A stretch of 64,000 nucleotides of DNA from a bacterium (lineage in GTDB: Bacteria > Planctomycetota > Planctomycetia > Pirellulales > Pirellulaceae), in assembly GCA_016124445.1 (NCBI GenBank), contig WGNR01000001.1, positions 62,001-126,000 on the forward strand, written 5' to 3'. The position numbers and the translations under genes are program-made. Positions 8,093-17,992 of this stretch are shown piece by piece; position 1 is the first letter of the stretch; each line of letters opens with the position of its first letter. The notes beneath the pieces are model-generated. The model did no database searches. It saw only the letters and a program-made list of their open reading frames with translations, and was not told where the DNA came from.

Positions 8093-10000
8093 ATGAAACC
8101 CAGTCGCGAATTGATGCTGAAATTCATCGAAGATCGCGAAAGTCTTTCCGAAACAGAATTGGAAACGCTGCTCGATCAATTACGCGTTCACCCAGAGTTG
8201 GCCGTCGACCTGAAAGACCAGCTTGGTGTTCAGGACTTGCTGGAGCAGAAGTTCGATATAACGCGGCTCCATTTTCTACTTCAAGTCGAGCAGCGACTGC
8301 GGGACGAAACCGACGAGGCGGATGACGAACCTTCTTCTCTGTCTGAATTGGGCTCTCGGTTGAAGTTCGAGCCATACTACCAACCCAAATCGCAGCGTTC
8401 GCTCTGGCCTCTGGCGATCTCGGCCTTGGTCATCCTGGGCTTCGTGGGGCTGGCCTTTCAAATCCATTTCAGCCAGCAGAACAACCTGGCATTGGCAACC
8501 CTCGAGTCGACCGAGGGAGACGTTCACGTCATCCGCAATGAAAGGGAATTGCCACGTGGTATTACGCTCACGCTGAAACCAGGCGACGTGCTTCACACGC
8601 TCCCCGATTCGCATGCCAATTTGCGATATCCGGACGGCACCACGGTGCACATCCAGGCCAACACGACGATCCGTATCGACACGAAGCCGTCCAATCTCGA
8701 GCAGAAACTGATCACGCTTCAGCATGGCCAGCTGTCGGCCGACGTGGCCCATCAACCAGCGGGCAAGCCGATGATGTTTCATTCACCCGATGCAACCGCC
8801 GAGATCCTGGGGACCAAGCTTTCCCTGCGTGTCGAAGATGGGGAAACCCGCCTGAAAGTCACCGAAGGTCGCGTTCGATTCACGAAGTCAAAAACCGGCG
8901 AGTCGGTGGTGATCGCCTCGGGCGAGATCGGTGTCTCGGATCAGAAGTCGCTTACCAAAGCCCCTGAGTCGTGGCCCAGCAATCGCCAAGGATTGATTTT
9001 TCTGTACGAAACCAACGATCGTGCCAACCAGGTGCTCAGCATCGTCAACGGCGTGAAACGAAGTTACACGGTTCGCCCGCGCGGCCGCGCCCGCTTGAAT
9101 CACGACGCCGCCATGGTACTCGATGGAGGAGCCTTTCTGGCGGACGATGTCGACGGCGAAATCCTGGCCGCATGTCAACAAACCAATCAACTAAGCGTCG
9201 AAGCGACGATCATTCCCTCAATTGCCAAGCAGACCGGTCCGGCGCGGATCGTGACGTTTTCAACCGACATCAGCCAACGTGACTTCACTCTCGGTCAGGA
9301 AGACAACAAGCTGATCGTCCGCATTCGAACGCCGCAAACCGGCAAGAATGGCATCGGCGAAACCGAAGGAGGCGTCCCCGTGGCAACGCTGTCTCCCGGC
9401 GAAGCGAATCATGTCATTGTGAGCTACGCCCCAGGCCGCTTGGTTTGTTATCTCAATGGCAAGAAAGTATACACAGGCAGTCCAATACAAGGAGATTTCC
9501 GAGTCTGGTCGGCCCAGCATCTGCTCTTCGGAGACGAGTATGGCGGCAAACGTGATTGGGCAGGCACCTTGGAAGGTATCGCGATCTACAACCGCTTCAT
9601 CGAAGAGGACGAAGCCGCGAAGAACGCAATGCAATATCGTGATCGACGGCAATCGCGTGATTCCATTCCCCAAGCGCGCGTTGTCGCCAAGTTGCTCGAG
9701 AGGTCGGAAATCCCCAATGCCATGGCGATCTTTCCGCATCGCTCGGCCTTGGTAGTTTGCAAATATCAAGTCGAGAAATCGCTATTCGGCCCTTCGCTTC
9801 CCTCCGAAATCTACGTAGCTCATTGGGCACTGCTCGACGGTCAACAGCAACCGATCGCTAGCCAAGCAATCGGAACACAAACTGAACTATTGTTGGAGCC
9901 GCTCGAGAAAAATCCCCAGGTGCGGCATTATTTCATCAGCGACGATTTTGGATCGCCGGATAAATCGGACAGCCCCCGTTTCTTAGAGGTACAGCGGTGA
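8093..10000 (+). CDS. Membrane-anchored FecR-LamG protein, putative sigma-factor partner
   Basis: 635 residues. Residues 1-100 are cytoplasmic and helical, beginning MKPSRELMLKFIEDRESLSETE, a segment common in planctomycete FecR proteins coded beside ECF sigma factors. A single transmembrane helix spans about residues 103-125. Outside the membrane is a FecR domain (about 140-290; the stretch VHTLP-like VLHTLPDSHANLRYPDGTTVHIQ and AEILGTKLSLRVEDGETRLKV), then a concanavalin-like LamG domain (about 300-510). The architecture suggests a surface carbohydrate or protein signal is passed to the sigma factor. It overlaps the next gene by 4 bases (GTGA), and that gene carries its own LamG domain, so the two probably act together. 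Confidence 0.85.
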   Translation: MKPSRELMLKFIEDRESLSETELETLLDQLRVHPELAVDLKDQLGVQDLLEQKFDITRLHFLLQVEQRLRDETDEADDEPSSLSELGSRLKFEPYYQPKSQRSLWPLAISALVILGFVGLAFQIHFSQQNNLALATLESTEGDVHVIRNERELPRGITLTLKPGDVLHTLPDSHANLRYPDGTTVHIQANTTIRIDTKPSNLEQKLITLQHGQLSADVAHQPAGKPMMFHSPDATAEILGTKLSLRVEDGETRLKVTEGRVRFTKSKTGESVVIASGEIGVSDQKSLTKAPESWPSNRQGLIFLYETNDRANQVLSIVNGVKRSYTVRPRGRARLNHDAAMVLDGGAFLADDVDGEILAACQQTNQLSVEATIIPSIAKQTGPARIVTFSTDISQRDFTLGQEDNKLIVRIRTPQTGKNGIGETEGGVPVATLSPGEANHVIVSYAPGRLVCYLNGKKVYTGSPIQGDFRVWSAQHLLFGDEYGGKRDWAGTLEGIAIYNRFIEEDEAAKNAMQYRDRRQSRDSIPQARVVAKLLERSEIPNAMAIFPHRSALVVCKYQVEKSLFGPSLPSEIYVAHWALLDGQQQPIASQAIGTQTELLLEPLEKNPQVRHYFISDDFGSPDKSDSPRFLEVQR

Positions 10001-12603
10001 AATTCAAGCTCCTCGTCATGCTCTCATTGGTTATGGCAGCCGCCCCAGCAGCCTGGTCGGCGGAAAGAATCGAGGTGCAGCCGCAAGCTTTGTATACCTT
10101 CGACGAAGGAAGCGGCGACGTCGTTCACGACCGCTCAGGCAGGTCGGACCCGATCGATCTAAAGATCGACAAGTCCAATGCGGTCTCATGGCAAAAGGGA
10201 CAAGTGACGATCAATTCCGGTACTTCGATCGCCTCGTCCAAGCCACCAACACGGTTGATTCGCGCGATCCAAGATTCCCAGGAACTAACCGTCGAAGCCT
10301 GGATCGCTCCCAAAAACACGAACCAGAGCGGCCCGGCCCGCATCGTTACTATTTCGTCGAATACCTCACTGCGAAACTTCACCCTCGGCCAGGATGGGCA
10401 CAAATACGATGCCCGCCTCAGAACAACCAAAACCAGCTCGAATGGCATCCCCTCGATCAGTTCCCAAGACCGTAGCCTGGAACCGAGGATGACCCATGTC
10501 GTCTACACGCACAATCGCTCCGGTGCGACTCGAATCTACATCGATGGCAAGGTCAGTTCCGATCACAAAGTTGACGGTAGCCTATCTAATTGGGACCGCA
10601 ACTATCGTCTGGCGCTCGCCAACGAACTTAGCGGCGATCGCCCCTGGCTCGGCTCGCTGCAATTAGTCGCCATTTACGATCGAGCTCTTTCCAACGATGA
10701 AGTCAATCAGAACTATGCTGCCGGAGTGCAAGCAACCGCAGGGCCCAGCAGCTTTGCAGGACTTGGCACCTCGGCCGGAGACCAATTGTTTGTCACCCAG
10801 GTTGCTCCACTGTTGGCCAAAAGCTGCGTCGAGTGCCACGACTCGGCGACGCACAAAGGAGGTCTTGACCTTTCCCACATGAAGTCGGCCTTCGCTGGTG
10901 GAGAGAGTGGCAAGGCGGTCGTCGCTGGTAAGTCACACGAGAGCTTACTGTGGGATAGGATCGAATCAGGCGAGATGCCGCCGGAAGGAGAGCCGCTAAA
11001 TTCGTCCGAAAAAACAGCACTCAAGAAATGGATCGATGCCGGCGCCGCTTGGCCTGTCGATTTCATTGATCCGGCCGTCTACGCCATGAATGACTCGGAT
11101 CAGGTCTGGGTACAGCGTCTGACGATTCCCGAGTACATCGAGACCGTTCGCAGCGTTACCGGTGTCGACATCACCCAGGAAGCTCACGAACTGTTACCTC
11201 CTGATCTGCGTGCCGACGGCTTCCGTAACACGGCCTACAACCTGAACGTCGACCTGCAGCATGTCGAGGCGTATGCCAAGTTGGCGCGGATTATTGTCGA
11301 CCGCATGGATATTGGCGAGTTCGCCAAGCGCTTTTCCAGTGCCAAAAGCCTGAACACCGACGCCACCGCGCGGAAGTTTGTCAGCGCGCTGGGCGAATGG
11401 GTCTTGCGTGGTCCGATCGAAGATCGGGAAGTGACCAACTACAGCGGGATCATGACCTCGGTCGCCAGTTCCGGTGGCAGCTACGAAGAAGGAGTCGGTC
11501 TACTAATCGAAGCGATGCTGCAATCGCCCCGGTTTATCTACCGCATCGAATGGCAGCGTGGCAGCGGTACCGAGCGGTCAGCGAACGACTACGAACTCGC
11601 TTCGCGGCTGAGCTACATCATCTGGGGTGCTCCGCCAGATAAGGAACTTTTAGAAGTCGCCAAAAAAGGGAAACTTGGTGGACAGCAGGAATACGAAAAT
11701 CAAATTCGGCGAATGCTACAAGACCCTCGGGCTCGCGAGCGATCGAAGCAATTTGTCATCGAGTGGCTGAACCTCGATCGGCTGGAGAACCTGCGTCCCA
11801 ATACCGATCGGTTTCCCAAATGGAATCCGGAACTCGCCAAAGACATGCGCGACGAGACGATTGCCTATTTCGAGGAAGTTGTCTGGAACCAGAATCGGCC
11901 GCTGAATGAACTTTTCAATGCCCAATATACCTTTGTTACGCCTCGCCTAGCTGAGCATTACGGGCTGAAGCCTCAGGGCAACGGTCAGCGGCGTTACGAC
12001 CTGGCCAATGTTCCGTCGCGCGGCGGTTTGCTGACCCAGGGAAGCGTGCTCACGATTGGCGGCGATGACGCATCGATGGTTACCCGAGGGCTGTTTGTCC
12101 TGCGAGATGTGCTTCGCGGAGTCATCGGGGCGCCGCCACCGGGGGTCGATACGACGCCGGTTCCCGCTACGCCAGGCACGTCGCTTCGTAAGATCGCCGA
12201 GCATCGCGTTGCCAACGAGTCTTGCGGCGGCTGCCACAAGAAGTTCGAACCGCTGGCCTATGGGCTGGAACGGTACGATGGGCTCGGATCGTTTCGCATG
12301 AAAGATGAATATGGCAACGCCCTAAGATCCGATGGCCAGGTCTTGATCCCAGGCACCGGCCAGCCGCAGAAATACGACGAGTCCGCTCAATTGATGGACC
12401 TGCTGGCTAACAGCGATCGCGTTCGCGAGACCCTGACCTGGAAGGTCACCCAGTTCGCGTTGGGTCGTCCGTTGGCCGCGGAAGATGCTCCCGAAATGCA
12501 ACGAGTTTACCAGCAAGCCCAGGCCGCTGGTGGAACCTATTCCAACATCATTGCCTTCTTGTGCACCAGTGACCTGGTCCGCAAGGTACGCACCGAGAAA
12601 TAA
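9997..12603 (+). CDS. LamG-cytochrome c-DUF1592 family secreted protein
   Basis: 868 residues. Sec signal peptide (about 1-21, ending AWSA), LamG domain (about 30-245), then a planctomycete-type cytochrome c domain with CVECH at 277-281. The remainder is the DUF1587-DUF1595-DUF1592-DUF1588-DUF1585 series: PEYIETVRSVTG, LIEAMLQSPRFIYRIEW, a second CxxCH (CGGCH, 743-747) in NESCGGCHKKFEPLAYGLE, and a C-terminal TWKVTQFALGRPL. These proteins are greatly expanded in planctomycetes, and are thought to take part in periplasmic redox chemistry or polysaccharide breakdown, but no reaction is proven. GTG start overlaps the FecR-LamG stop by 4 bases. The DUF1552 partner follows 41 bases downstream, the usual pairing. 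Confidence 0.9.
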   Translation: MKFKLLVMLSLVMAAAPAAWSAERIEVQPQALYTFDEGSGDVVHDRSGRSDPIDLKIDKSNAVSWQKGQVTINSGTSIASSKPPTRLIRAIQDSQELTVEAWIAPKNTNQSGPARIVTISSNTSLRNFTLGQDGHKYDARLRTTKTSSNGIPSISSQDRSLEPRMTHVVYTHNRSGATRIYIDGKVSSDHKVDGSLSNWDRNYRLALANELSGDRPWLGSLQLVAIYDRALSNDEVNQNYAAGVQATAGPSSFAGLGTSAGDQLFVTQVAPLLAKSCVECHDSATHKGGLDLSHMKSAFAGGESGKAVVAGKSHESLLWDRIESGEMPPEGEPLNSSEKTALKKWIDAGAAWPVDFIDPAVYAMNDSDQVWVQRLTIPEYIETVRSVTGVDITQEAHELLPPDLRADGFRNTAYNLNVDLQHVEAYAKLARIIVDRMDIGEFAKRFSSAKSLNTDATARKFVSALGEWVLRGPIEDREVTNYSGIMTSVASSGGSYEEGVGLLIEAMLQSPRFIYRIEWQRGSGTERSANDYELASRLSYIIWGAPPDKELLEVAKKGKLGGQQEYENQIRRMLQDPRARERSKQFVIEWLNLDRLENLRPNTDRFPKWNPELAKDMRDETIAYFEEVVWNQNRPLNELFNAQYTFVTPRLAEHYGLKPQGNGQRRYDLANVPSRGGLLTQGSVLTIGGDDASMVTRGLFVLRDVLRGVIGAPPPGVDTTPVPATPGTSLRKIAEHRVANESCGGCHKKFEPLAYGLERYDGLGSFRMKDEYGNALRSDGQVLIPGTGQPQKYDESAQLMDLLANSDRVRETLTWKVTQFALGRPLAAEDAPEMQRVYQQAQAAGGTYSNIIAFLCTSDLVRKVRTEK

Positions 12604-12644
12604 CCGCCCAAGCCACGCCTTCCGTCTACTCAGGAGATCACTCT

Positions 12645-14069
12645 ATGTCGCTTCGCCCTATGAATCGTCGCACCATGCTTCGTTGCCTGGGTGCCGCCAC
12701 GATCGGCCTTCCGTTGATGGAAGAAATGCTGATTCAGAATGTATCGGCGGCTCAGGCCCAGGTTCCTGTCAGGGCGTTCAATGTGTTCTTTGGTCTCGGT
12801 ATTCCGGCCCCGCTGCAGACCGAAGGCTTTGATGGAGTGCTCGAGCCTCTCGCTCCGCTTCGTAAAAAGCTGCTCATCATGCGGAACGTCGACCAGGTCC
12901 GTTGCGACCAGCGCGGCATTAATGCCCACTACGATGGTGCCTCGGGTGCTTTCACCGCGGAACCGCCGGATGGTGAAGCCAAATCAGGTGGCCCTTCCAT
13001 CGACCAGGTGATCCGCAAAACGCATTATCCAAGCGGCCTTCCCCAAGGCATGGTTCCAACCTTGATTGGCGGCACGTTCTTCCGCCGTAGCCGCGTCGGA
13101 CGATACGTGCATAGCTACAACATGGATGGCACCGTGGCGGCCACCATTCAGGAGTCGCCTCGGGCGATATTCGATCGTGTGTTTGGCACCGTCAGGACTG
13201 CAGGCGAAGGCGAAGACGCCCAACGGCAACGCCTGCGTCGTAGCGTGCTGGATGCCGTCGTGGAAGACTATCGCTTCTATACCAGTTCTAATTCGCCCCT
13301 GGGTAGCTCGTCCAAATCGCGTCTGGCCGACCATCTCGATCGCATTCGCGAATACGAGCAGCGAGCCTACACGATGAAGAACCGTCAGAGCCAAGGCCTT
13401 CAACTGCCTCCTCGGTCCGACATCCCACACGGCGGTCCTGCCGACCCAGGCGGTCAGGGGATCGATATCACGCTGGAAGAACTTTCCAACGAATGGCGTT
13501 TGCTGACCGACATTTATGCGTTGGCTATTCAGATGGATCGAGTCCGCTTCGGTTCGCTCACGTTTCTCGCGGCCGGCGAACGAATCCGCCTGAAGGGCGA
13601 ATACGCCTACAACGGCAAAAAAGTGTGGGATTTCGACGACGCGAATCAGCTGAATGCCAGCGGCGACAAAGGCTGCAGCCATGAGTGGTGGCACCGGTTC
13701 AACGAAAAGCAAAAGAACGAGCAGCTTCGGGCACATGCCCACATGAAGATGCGAGAAGTCGCTCACTTCCTCAAGCGGCTCGACGACAAAGATTCCGTCG
13801 AATCAAATGGGCGGACTATTCTGGAAAACTCGATGATTACGGTCTCGACCGAGTCCGGCGACGGCCGCCACAACGATGTGAAACGAGAGCTTTCCGGAGT
13901 GTTCCATGCCATCACCGGCGCCAACGGGCGATTCAAGACCGACCAAATCATGGACGTCGGTGCCGAGGGTATCGACGTCTATAACACGATGTTGGCAGCT
14001 CACGGTGCCAAGGATCGGCTCGGTCCCGATAAGCGCGATTCACGTGAGATCGGTTCGATCCGGGCCTAA
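12645..14069 (+). CDS. DUF1552 family secreted protein
   Basis: 474 residues from an ATG preceded by CAGGAG. The N-terminus has the RR-containing, Tat-like signal NRRTMLRCLGAATIGLPLMEE usual for DUF1552 proteins. Family phrases include RSRLGRY-like RRSRVGRYVHSYNM, SRLADHLDRIREYEQR and, near the C-terminus, STESGDGRHNDV. DUF1552 genes nearly always follow DUF1592 cytochrome genes in planctomycetes and Verrucomicrobia, as here. The family resembles alkaline-phosphatase/sulfatase-like DUF1501 proteins, but no activity has been assigned. Last gene of the sigma factor/FecR run; a structured element lies beyond it. Confidence 0.88.
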   Translation: MSLRPMNRRTMLRCLGAATIGLPLMEEMLIQNVSAAQAQVPVRAFNVFFGLGIPAPLQTEGFDGVLEPLAPLRKKLLIMRNVDQVRCDQRGINAHYDGASGAFTAEPPDGEAKSGGPSIDQVIRKTHYPSGLPQGMVPTLIGGTFFRRSRVGRYVHSYNMDGTVAATIQESPRAIFDRVFGTVRTAGEGEDAQRQRLRRSVLDAVVEDYRFYTSSNSPLGSSSKSRLADHLDRIREYEQRAYTMKNRQSQGLQLPPRSDIPHGGPADPGGQGIDITLEELSNEWRLLTDIYALAIQMDRVRFGSLTFLAAGERIRLKGEYAYNGKKVWDFDDANQLNASGDKGCSHEWWHRFNEKQKNEQLRAHAHMKMREVAHFLKRLDDKDSVESNGRTILENSMITVSTESGDGRHNDVKRELSGVFHAITGANGRFKTDQIMDVGAEGIDVYNTMLAAHGAKDRLGPDKRDSREIGSIRA

Positions 14070-14091
14070 CTCAATCCCCCGAAACCCTTAG

Positions 14092-14229
14092 GGCCTCGGT
14101 AGAGACGGCCTCCTCGCGACACGTTCCTCCATATTCCTCCACCCATTTGGAGAAACGTTGGCACTCATGTGTTTTTTTTGCGAGGGCGACCGCTGCGTCA
14201 GCATTCGCTATGACAGCTCTACCGAGGCC
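14092..14229. other. 138-nt element with three nested inverted repeats
   Basis: Between the convergent DUF1552 and ccoS genes. Outer arms GGCCTCGGTAGAG (14092-14104) and its perfect complement (14217-14229), 13 bp. Middle arms CCTCGC (14112-14117) and GCGAGG (14180-14185). Inner arms at 14121-14131 and 14148-14158 pair at 10 of 11 positions (ACGTT-CTCCA core). A run of eight T lies at 14172-14179. The whole could fold as one long branched hairpin on either strand: a bidirectional terminator, a structured RNA or a small repeat element. Confidence 0.5.
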
Positions 14230-14260
14230 TGACGGGCCTTAGGGATCCTATCTGGCTGCA

Positions 14261-14434
14261 TCAATCTTGTTCGTCTTCCTCTTTTGGCTTCTGGGGCAAG
14301 TCTTCCTGCAAGATCCTCACCGCAGGTGTTTCCAAGTCGTCGTACTGGCCCTGCTTGACAGACCAAACAAAAGCGATGATCGCCAACGTGGCGAGCACCA
14401 GTGCGATTGGCAGGGCAATATATACTACGCTCAT
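14261..14434 (-). CDS. ccoS: cbb3 oxidase assembly protein CcoS
   Basis: 57 residues: one N-terminal transmembrane helix ([20 protein letters not shown]), the short segment [21 protein letters not shown], then an acidic tail. The pattern F.W..K.GQ(F/Y)DDL..PA..IL is diagnostic of CcoS (FixS), needed for haem/copper insertion into cbb3 oxidase. Its ATG overlaps the ccoI stop in an ATGA. It is the last gene of the cbb3 operon. Confidence 0.92.
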   Translation of the reverse strand: MSVVYIALPIALVLATLAIIAFVWSVKQGQYDDLETPAVRILQEDLPQKPKEEDEQD

Positions 14435-16950
14435 GATGTCGCCACCTGGCTTTGCACTTGCGACGCTTGCTGCGGTAAATCGTGATTATTCGACCGAAAC
14501 GCCGGATTGCCCATCGAGATGGCCAGCACCGTTAACGAACTAATGGGCATCAACACGGCGGCAACAATCGGGTTAATCAAACCACACATCGACAGCAGCA
14601 CAGCGATCCCGTTGTATCCAAGGGAAATGGCAAAACTCCGCCGGATCGCCCGAACCGTCTGCTTCGACCCAATAATCGTTTGCCAAACCGGGCTGACCCC
14701 TGGATGGTTCAAATAGACACTGGCTGCCTTCAAGCTTACCTCGGCTCCTCCTTTGACCGAGATGCCAACCGATGCCGCAGCCAATGCTGCGCTGTCGTTC
14801 ACTCCGTCACCGACCATCACGACGGTCTGCGACTTTGCTGCCGATTGAATGCGTTTCAGCTTCTCTTCAGGGGTTAGCCCCCCTTCGATTCGGTTCGCAG
14901 GGATTCCGATTCGCGCGCCAATTTGTAGGGCTGCCTGTTGATGGTCACCCGAAAGCATGCCAACTTCCCAACCACTTTGCTTTAGGCGATCGACCGTAGC
15001 TTTCGCATCGCTCCGGATTCGGTCTCCCAGCGTGCAGATCGCCACGACACGGTTCTGACACGCGACCAGTACGGCCGTATATCCCCCGGACAATGCCCTG
15101 TTTAAATGCTGCTGCAAATCGGAAGAAATGCCGAGAGATCGATCGTCTAGAAGTTGAGGCGATCCGACTTGAATCAACTTGCCAGCGACGACTCCCTCGA
15201 TTCCGATTCCTGGGATCGATTCGATATCGGTCGCGGCCGTGGCCGGTAAACGCTCTTCGTCACCCAGGTTGAAATCGCGACAGAGTGCCTCGCCGATGGG
15301 ATGGACGACCTGTCGCTCTAACAGTTCGACCGCAGGAAGTATCGATTTGTCTCCGTACATTTCGATCAGGTGCATCCGACCTTCTGTCAACGTGCCGGTT
15401 TTATCAAGCCAGATAATCCCAGGCTTGGCCAGGTACTCAAAGACGTCGCCCGTTTTGATCAGCACGCCCCGACCAGCGGCCCGGCCTTGAGCGATGGCAA
15501 CGGTAAGCGGCGTGGCAAGTCCTAACGCGCAGGGACAAGCGACAATTAACAGCGCCATCGCATGATTGATGGCCGTCTCGATCCCCACTGGCAACCAGAT
15601 CACCACAGTCAACGCGGCCAGGCCAACGATCGTGGCAACGAAATAGCCGCCGATGCGGTTTGCCAATTCAACGATCGGTGTCTTGTTGTCGACACCTTCT
15701 TCGACCAAACCAGCAACCTGTCCAAGCCTGGTTTCTTCGCCTACCGAGGCAGTTTCGATCACCACCGGTCCCGCCAGGTTCGTCGAACCGCTGAGCACTA
15801 AGTCGCCAGGCTCAATTTCGATCCCACGTGACTCTCCCGTCAAGATTGCTTGATCTACCAACGAGTCGCCGCCGACGACTTTTCCGTCGACTGGAATCAC
15901 CTCCCCTGCCCTGACATGAATCCAATCACCGCGACGAATTGCTTCCAACGGAACCGACTCGGTCTGGGCATCCAATTGCTGCTGGCAAAGACGAGTTACC
16001 GACCGCGGCAGCATGCTTCTCAGTAACGAGATTTGCTGGATCGCTCGTCGCTGCTGCGTATATTGCAGATAACGTCCCACCAACAGCAGAAACACCAACA
16101 CGGTCAGCGAATCGAAGTAGATTTCGCCTCGCTCTGCAATCGTGTTGACCAGTCCCATCGTTGCACCGGCAGTCAGCCCAAGTGCGACCGGCAAATCCAT
16201 GTGAGGAACGCCAGCACGCACTGACTGCCAGGCACCGCGAAAGAAGACCGAGCCGGGCCAAACGAGACAAACGAACGCCAGGACGGCGCTCGTCCAGCGG
16301 AAAAGGTGAAAGAACTCACTGCTCATGCCAGAGAACAGGCCGAAGTAAAGTGCCACAGCGATCAGCATTGTGTTGCCGGCACACGCGCCTGCGACTGCCA
16401 GGCGAATGAGTTGCTGATGCGATTCGGCCCGCTGGATTGATTCGAGTTGATCTTCAACCTGTGGATGCGGCCGATAGCCAAGCCGATCGAGCGTGAAGGC
16501 GATTTCGGAAAGCTTTACCTCCGACGGACACCAATCGATCGTGACGGTCCGGTTGGTAAGATTCATTCGCGCATCGACGACGCCAGGCAGAAACCTCGGC
16601 AGCTTCTCAATGGCAAACACGCAGCTAACGCAGACGATTCCTTCCAGAAGAAACTTCGTCCGCACGATTCCGTCGGTTAGCGGCTGGCAATTGGCCTCGG
16701 CGAAGCTGGGATGATCGAGGTAATCGTACTCTCGCCCATCCAGTAGCGACGAATCAGTACCTTGACGCTGCCTGAGGGAATCGAGCAGTTCCTGATCCTC
16801 TTGCAGAATCATGTAGGCGGTCTCACAACCATGACAGCAAAACTGCTGCGAAAATTCCTCTTGCACCAAATGCCCCGGGACGGGTTGGCCGCAGTGGGTA
16901 CAGGCCATTTGGGCTGAGTTCTTTTCGGTCAAGGTGGAGACGGCAAACAT
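14431..16950 (-). CDS. ccoI: Copper-exporting P-type ATPase for cbb3 assembly
   Basis: 839 residues from the ATG at 16950, 7 bases after the preceding gene; an ATG at 16908 is an alternative, and the frame also extends further upstream over the previous gene. The N-terminus carries a cysteine-rich metal domain (CTHCG and FCCHGC), then a heavy-metal-associated domain with CVSC. Transmembrane helices follow with the copper signature CPC in [13 protein letters not shown], the phosphorylation site DKTGT and the hinge [10 protein letters not shown]. CcoI/FixI ATPases supply copper for the CuB site of cbb3 oxidase. Overlaps ccoS by 4 bases. Confidence 0.93.
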   Translation of the reverse strand: MFAVSTLTEKNSAQMACTHCGQPVPGHLVQEEFSQQFCCHGCETAYMILQEDQELLDSLRQRQGTDSSLLDGREYDYLDHPSFAEANCQPLTDGIVRTKFLLEGIVCVSCVFAIEKLPRFLPGVVDARMNLTNRTVTIDWCPSEVKLSEIAFTLDRLGYRPHPQVEDQLESIQRAESHQQLIRLAVAGACAGNTMLIAVALYFGLFSGMSSEFFHLFRWTSAVLAFVCLVWPGSVFFRGAWQSVRAGVPHMDLPVALGLTAGATMGLVNTIAERGEIYFDSLTVLVFLLLVGRYLQYTQQRRAIQQISLLRSMLPRSVTRLCQQQLDAQTESVPLEAIRRGDWIHVRAGEVIPVDGKVVGGDSLVDQAILTGESRGIEIEPGDLVLSGSTNLAGPVVIETASVGEETRLGQVAGLVEEGVDNKTPIVELANRIGGYFVATIVGLAALTVVIWLPVGIETAINHAMALLIVACPCALGLATPLTVAIAQGRAAGRGVLIKTGDVFEYLAKPGIIWLDKTGTLTEGRMHLIEMYGDKSILPAVELLERQVVHPIGEALCRDFNLGDEERLPATAATDIESIPGIGIEGVVAGKLIQVGSPQLLDDRSLGISSDLQQHLNRALSGGYTAVLVACQNRVVAICTLGDRIRSDAKATVDRLKQSGWEVGMLSGDHQQAALQIGARIGIPANRIEGGLTPEEKLKRIQSAAKSQTVVMVGDGVNDSAALAAASVGISVKGGAEVSLKAASVYLNHPGVSPVWQTIIGSKQTVRAIRRSFAISLGYNGIAVLLSMCGLINPIVAAVLMPISSLTVLAISMGNPAFRSNNHDLPQQASQVQSQVATS

Positions 16951-16957
16951 CTTATGG

Positions 16958-17749
16958 TTACTTGCAATCGGTTGCTGCCTGACAATGGCAGCACGGAAGT
17001 GCGGCTGTGCTGGCTTTCTCGACCGCATCGACGGTTGTTGTTTGTTCGGCAATTTGCGTACCAAAGCCATCGAACACGGCGTAGGCACGCATTGAGATCG
17101 TCAGGAATCCGCTGGCAATCAAAAGTATGGCGGTCGCCATCGGCAACCAGCGTTTCCAACGTTCCGATAGCCAATGAATGCCAAGCCCGAATAGCGAGAG
17201 TAGCGGTACTGTCCCCAGCCAAAATGCCAGCATCACGCCGGCACCTGCCCAGGGTTTCGAAGTCCCAACTGCAATCAGTACGAACGCATACAGCCAACCA
17301 CAAGGCAAAAGTGCGGTGATACCTCCGATGGCCAACGATCGCTTCACGCCGGTTAGTTGACCGCTAAAACGGTAAAGCCGCTGAACGAATTGGCCAAGTC
17401 GACCTGGCAAACGGAAATGCACCGAACCAACTCGCGTCAATCGCAGCAGTGCGATCACGCCGTAGGCAATCATCACAAAACCAGTCAGCCAGGCGGCAAG
17501 TCGCTGCCATCCGAGCAAGCTGCCTCCCAAGTCGACCAATGATCCGGCGGTACCGGCGACTAGTCCCAGCAATACATAGGTCAGCAGTCGCCCGAAGTGA
17601 TAGCCGCCCAGCGAAGCTACGGCGCGGATTCGACCTGGGTTCTCGTTGCGGCTGGCGAGGATCGCAAAAGGACCGCACATGCCGACGCAATGGCCGCTGC
17701 CGATCAGGCTCGCGGTCAGAATCACCAGGCCCACCGAAATCGCTTCCAT
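16958..17749 (-). CDS. DsbD/TauE-like membrane protein of the cbb3 operon
   Basis: 263 residues, six to seven predicted transmembrane helices. The N-terminal signature GSGHCVGMCGPFAIL (GHCxGMCGP) marks the DsbD-2/SafE-like family that regularly sits between ccoH and ccoI in cbb3 operons. Its exact role is unsettled; electron or copper delivery for oxidase assembly is the usual suggestion, supported by the paired cysteines. It ends in a cysteine/histidine-rich tail (CCHCQAATDC), an attractive metal site. The start lies 3 bases after the FixH stop with GGAG overlapping that stop, showing translational coupling. Confidence 0.82.
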   Translation of the reverse strand: MEAISVGLVILTASLIGSGHCVGMCGPFAILASRNENPGRIRAVASLGGYHFGRLLTYVLLGLVAGTAGSLVDLGGSLLGWQRLAAWLTGFVMIAYGVIALLRLTRVGSVHFRLPGRLGQFVQRLYRFSGQLTGVKRSLAIGGITALLPCGWLYAFVLIAVGTSKPWAGAGVMLAFWLGTVPLLSLFGLGIHWLSERWKRWLPMATAILLIASGFLTISMRAYAVFDGFGTQIAEQTTTVDAVEKASTAALPCCHCQAATDCK

Positions 17750-17752
17750 GGC

Positions 17753-17992
17753 TTACTCCTTGGGCAATACGGCTGGCGTCGCATTGTCGTAGTTGACGGC
17801 CTTTTGATAGTAGTCTGGCACAACGTCGTTGGAGTGCGAGTTAGTTGCAATGACCGCGGCAGTGACCGAGATCACAATTTGCAGTCCGAGCATGCCAATC
17901 ACCAAGCCGCCCCAGACGTAGCCCGAGAAACGCTCCAGGGCCACCTGCGAGCTAGCTGCCTCGGCGGTTGCTACGGGCCGAATATTTGACAT
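17753..17992 (-). CDS. ccoH: Short FixH/CcoH-like protein
   Basis: 79 residues with one transmembrane helix (about 26-50) followed by VVPDYYQKAVNYD, the conserved DYY.KA...D motif of FixH/CcoH. Typical family members have about 150-170 residues with a periplasmic beta domain after this motif; here the protein stops soon after it, so this is a minimal form. CcoH is needed for stable assembly of the CcoNOQP complex. The start lies inside the end of ccoG (22-base overlap), which strengthens the case that this tiny frame is a real gene. Confidence 0.75.
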   Translation of the reverse strand: MSNIRPVATAEAASSQVALERFSGYVWGGLVIGMLGLQIVISVTAAVIATNSHSNDVVPDYYQKAVNYDNATPAVLPKE

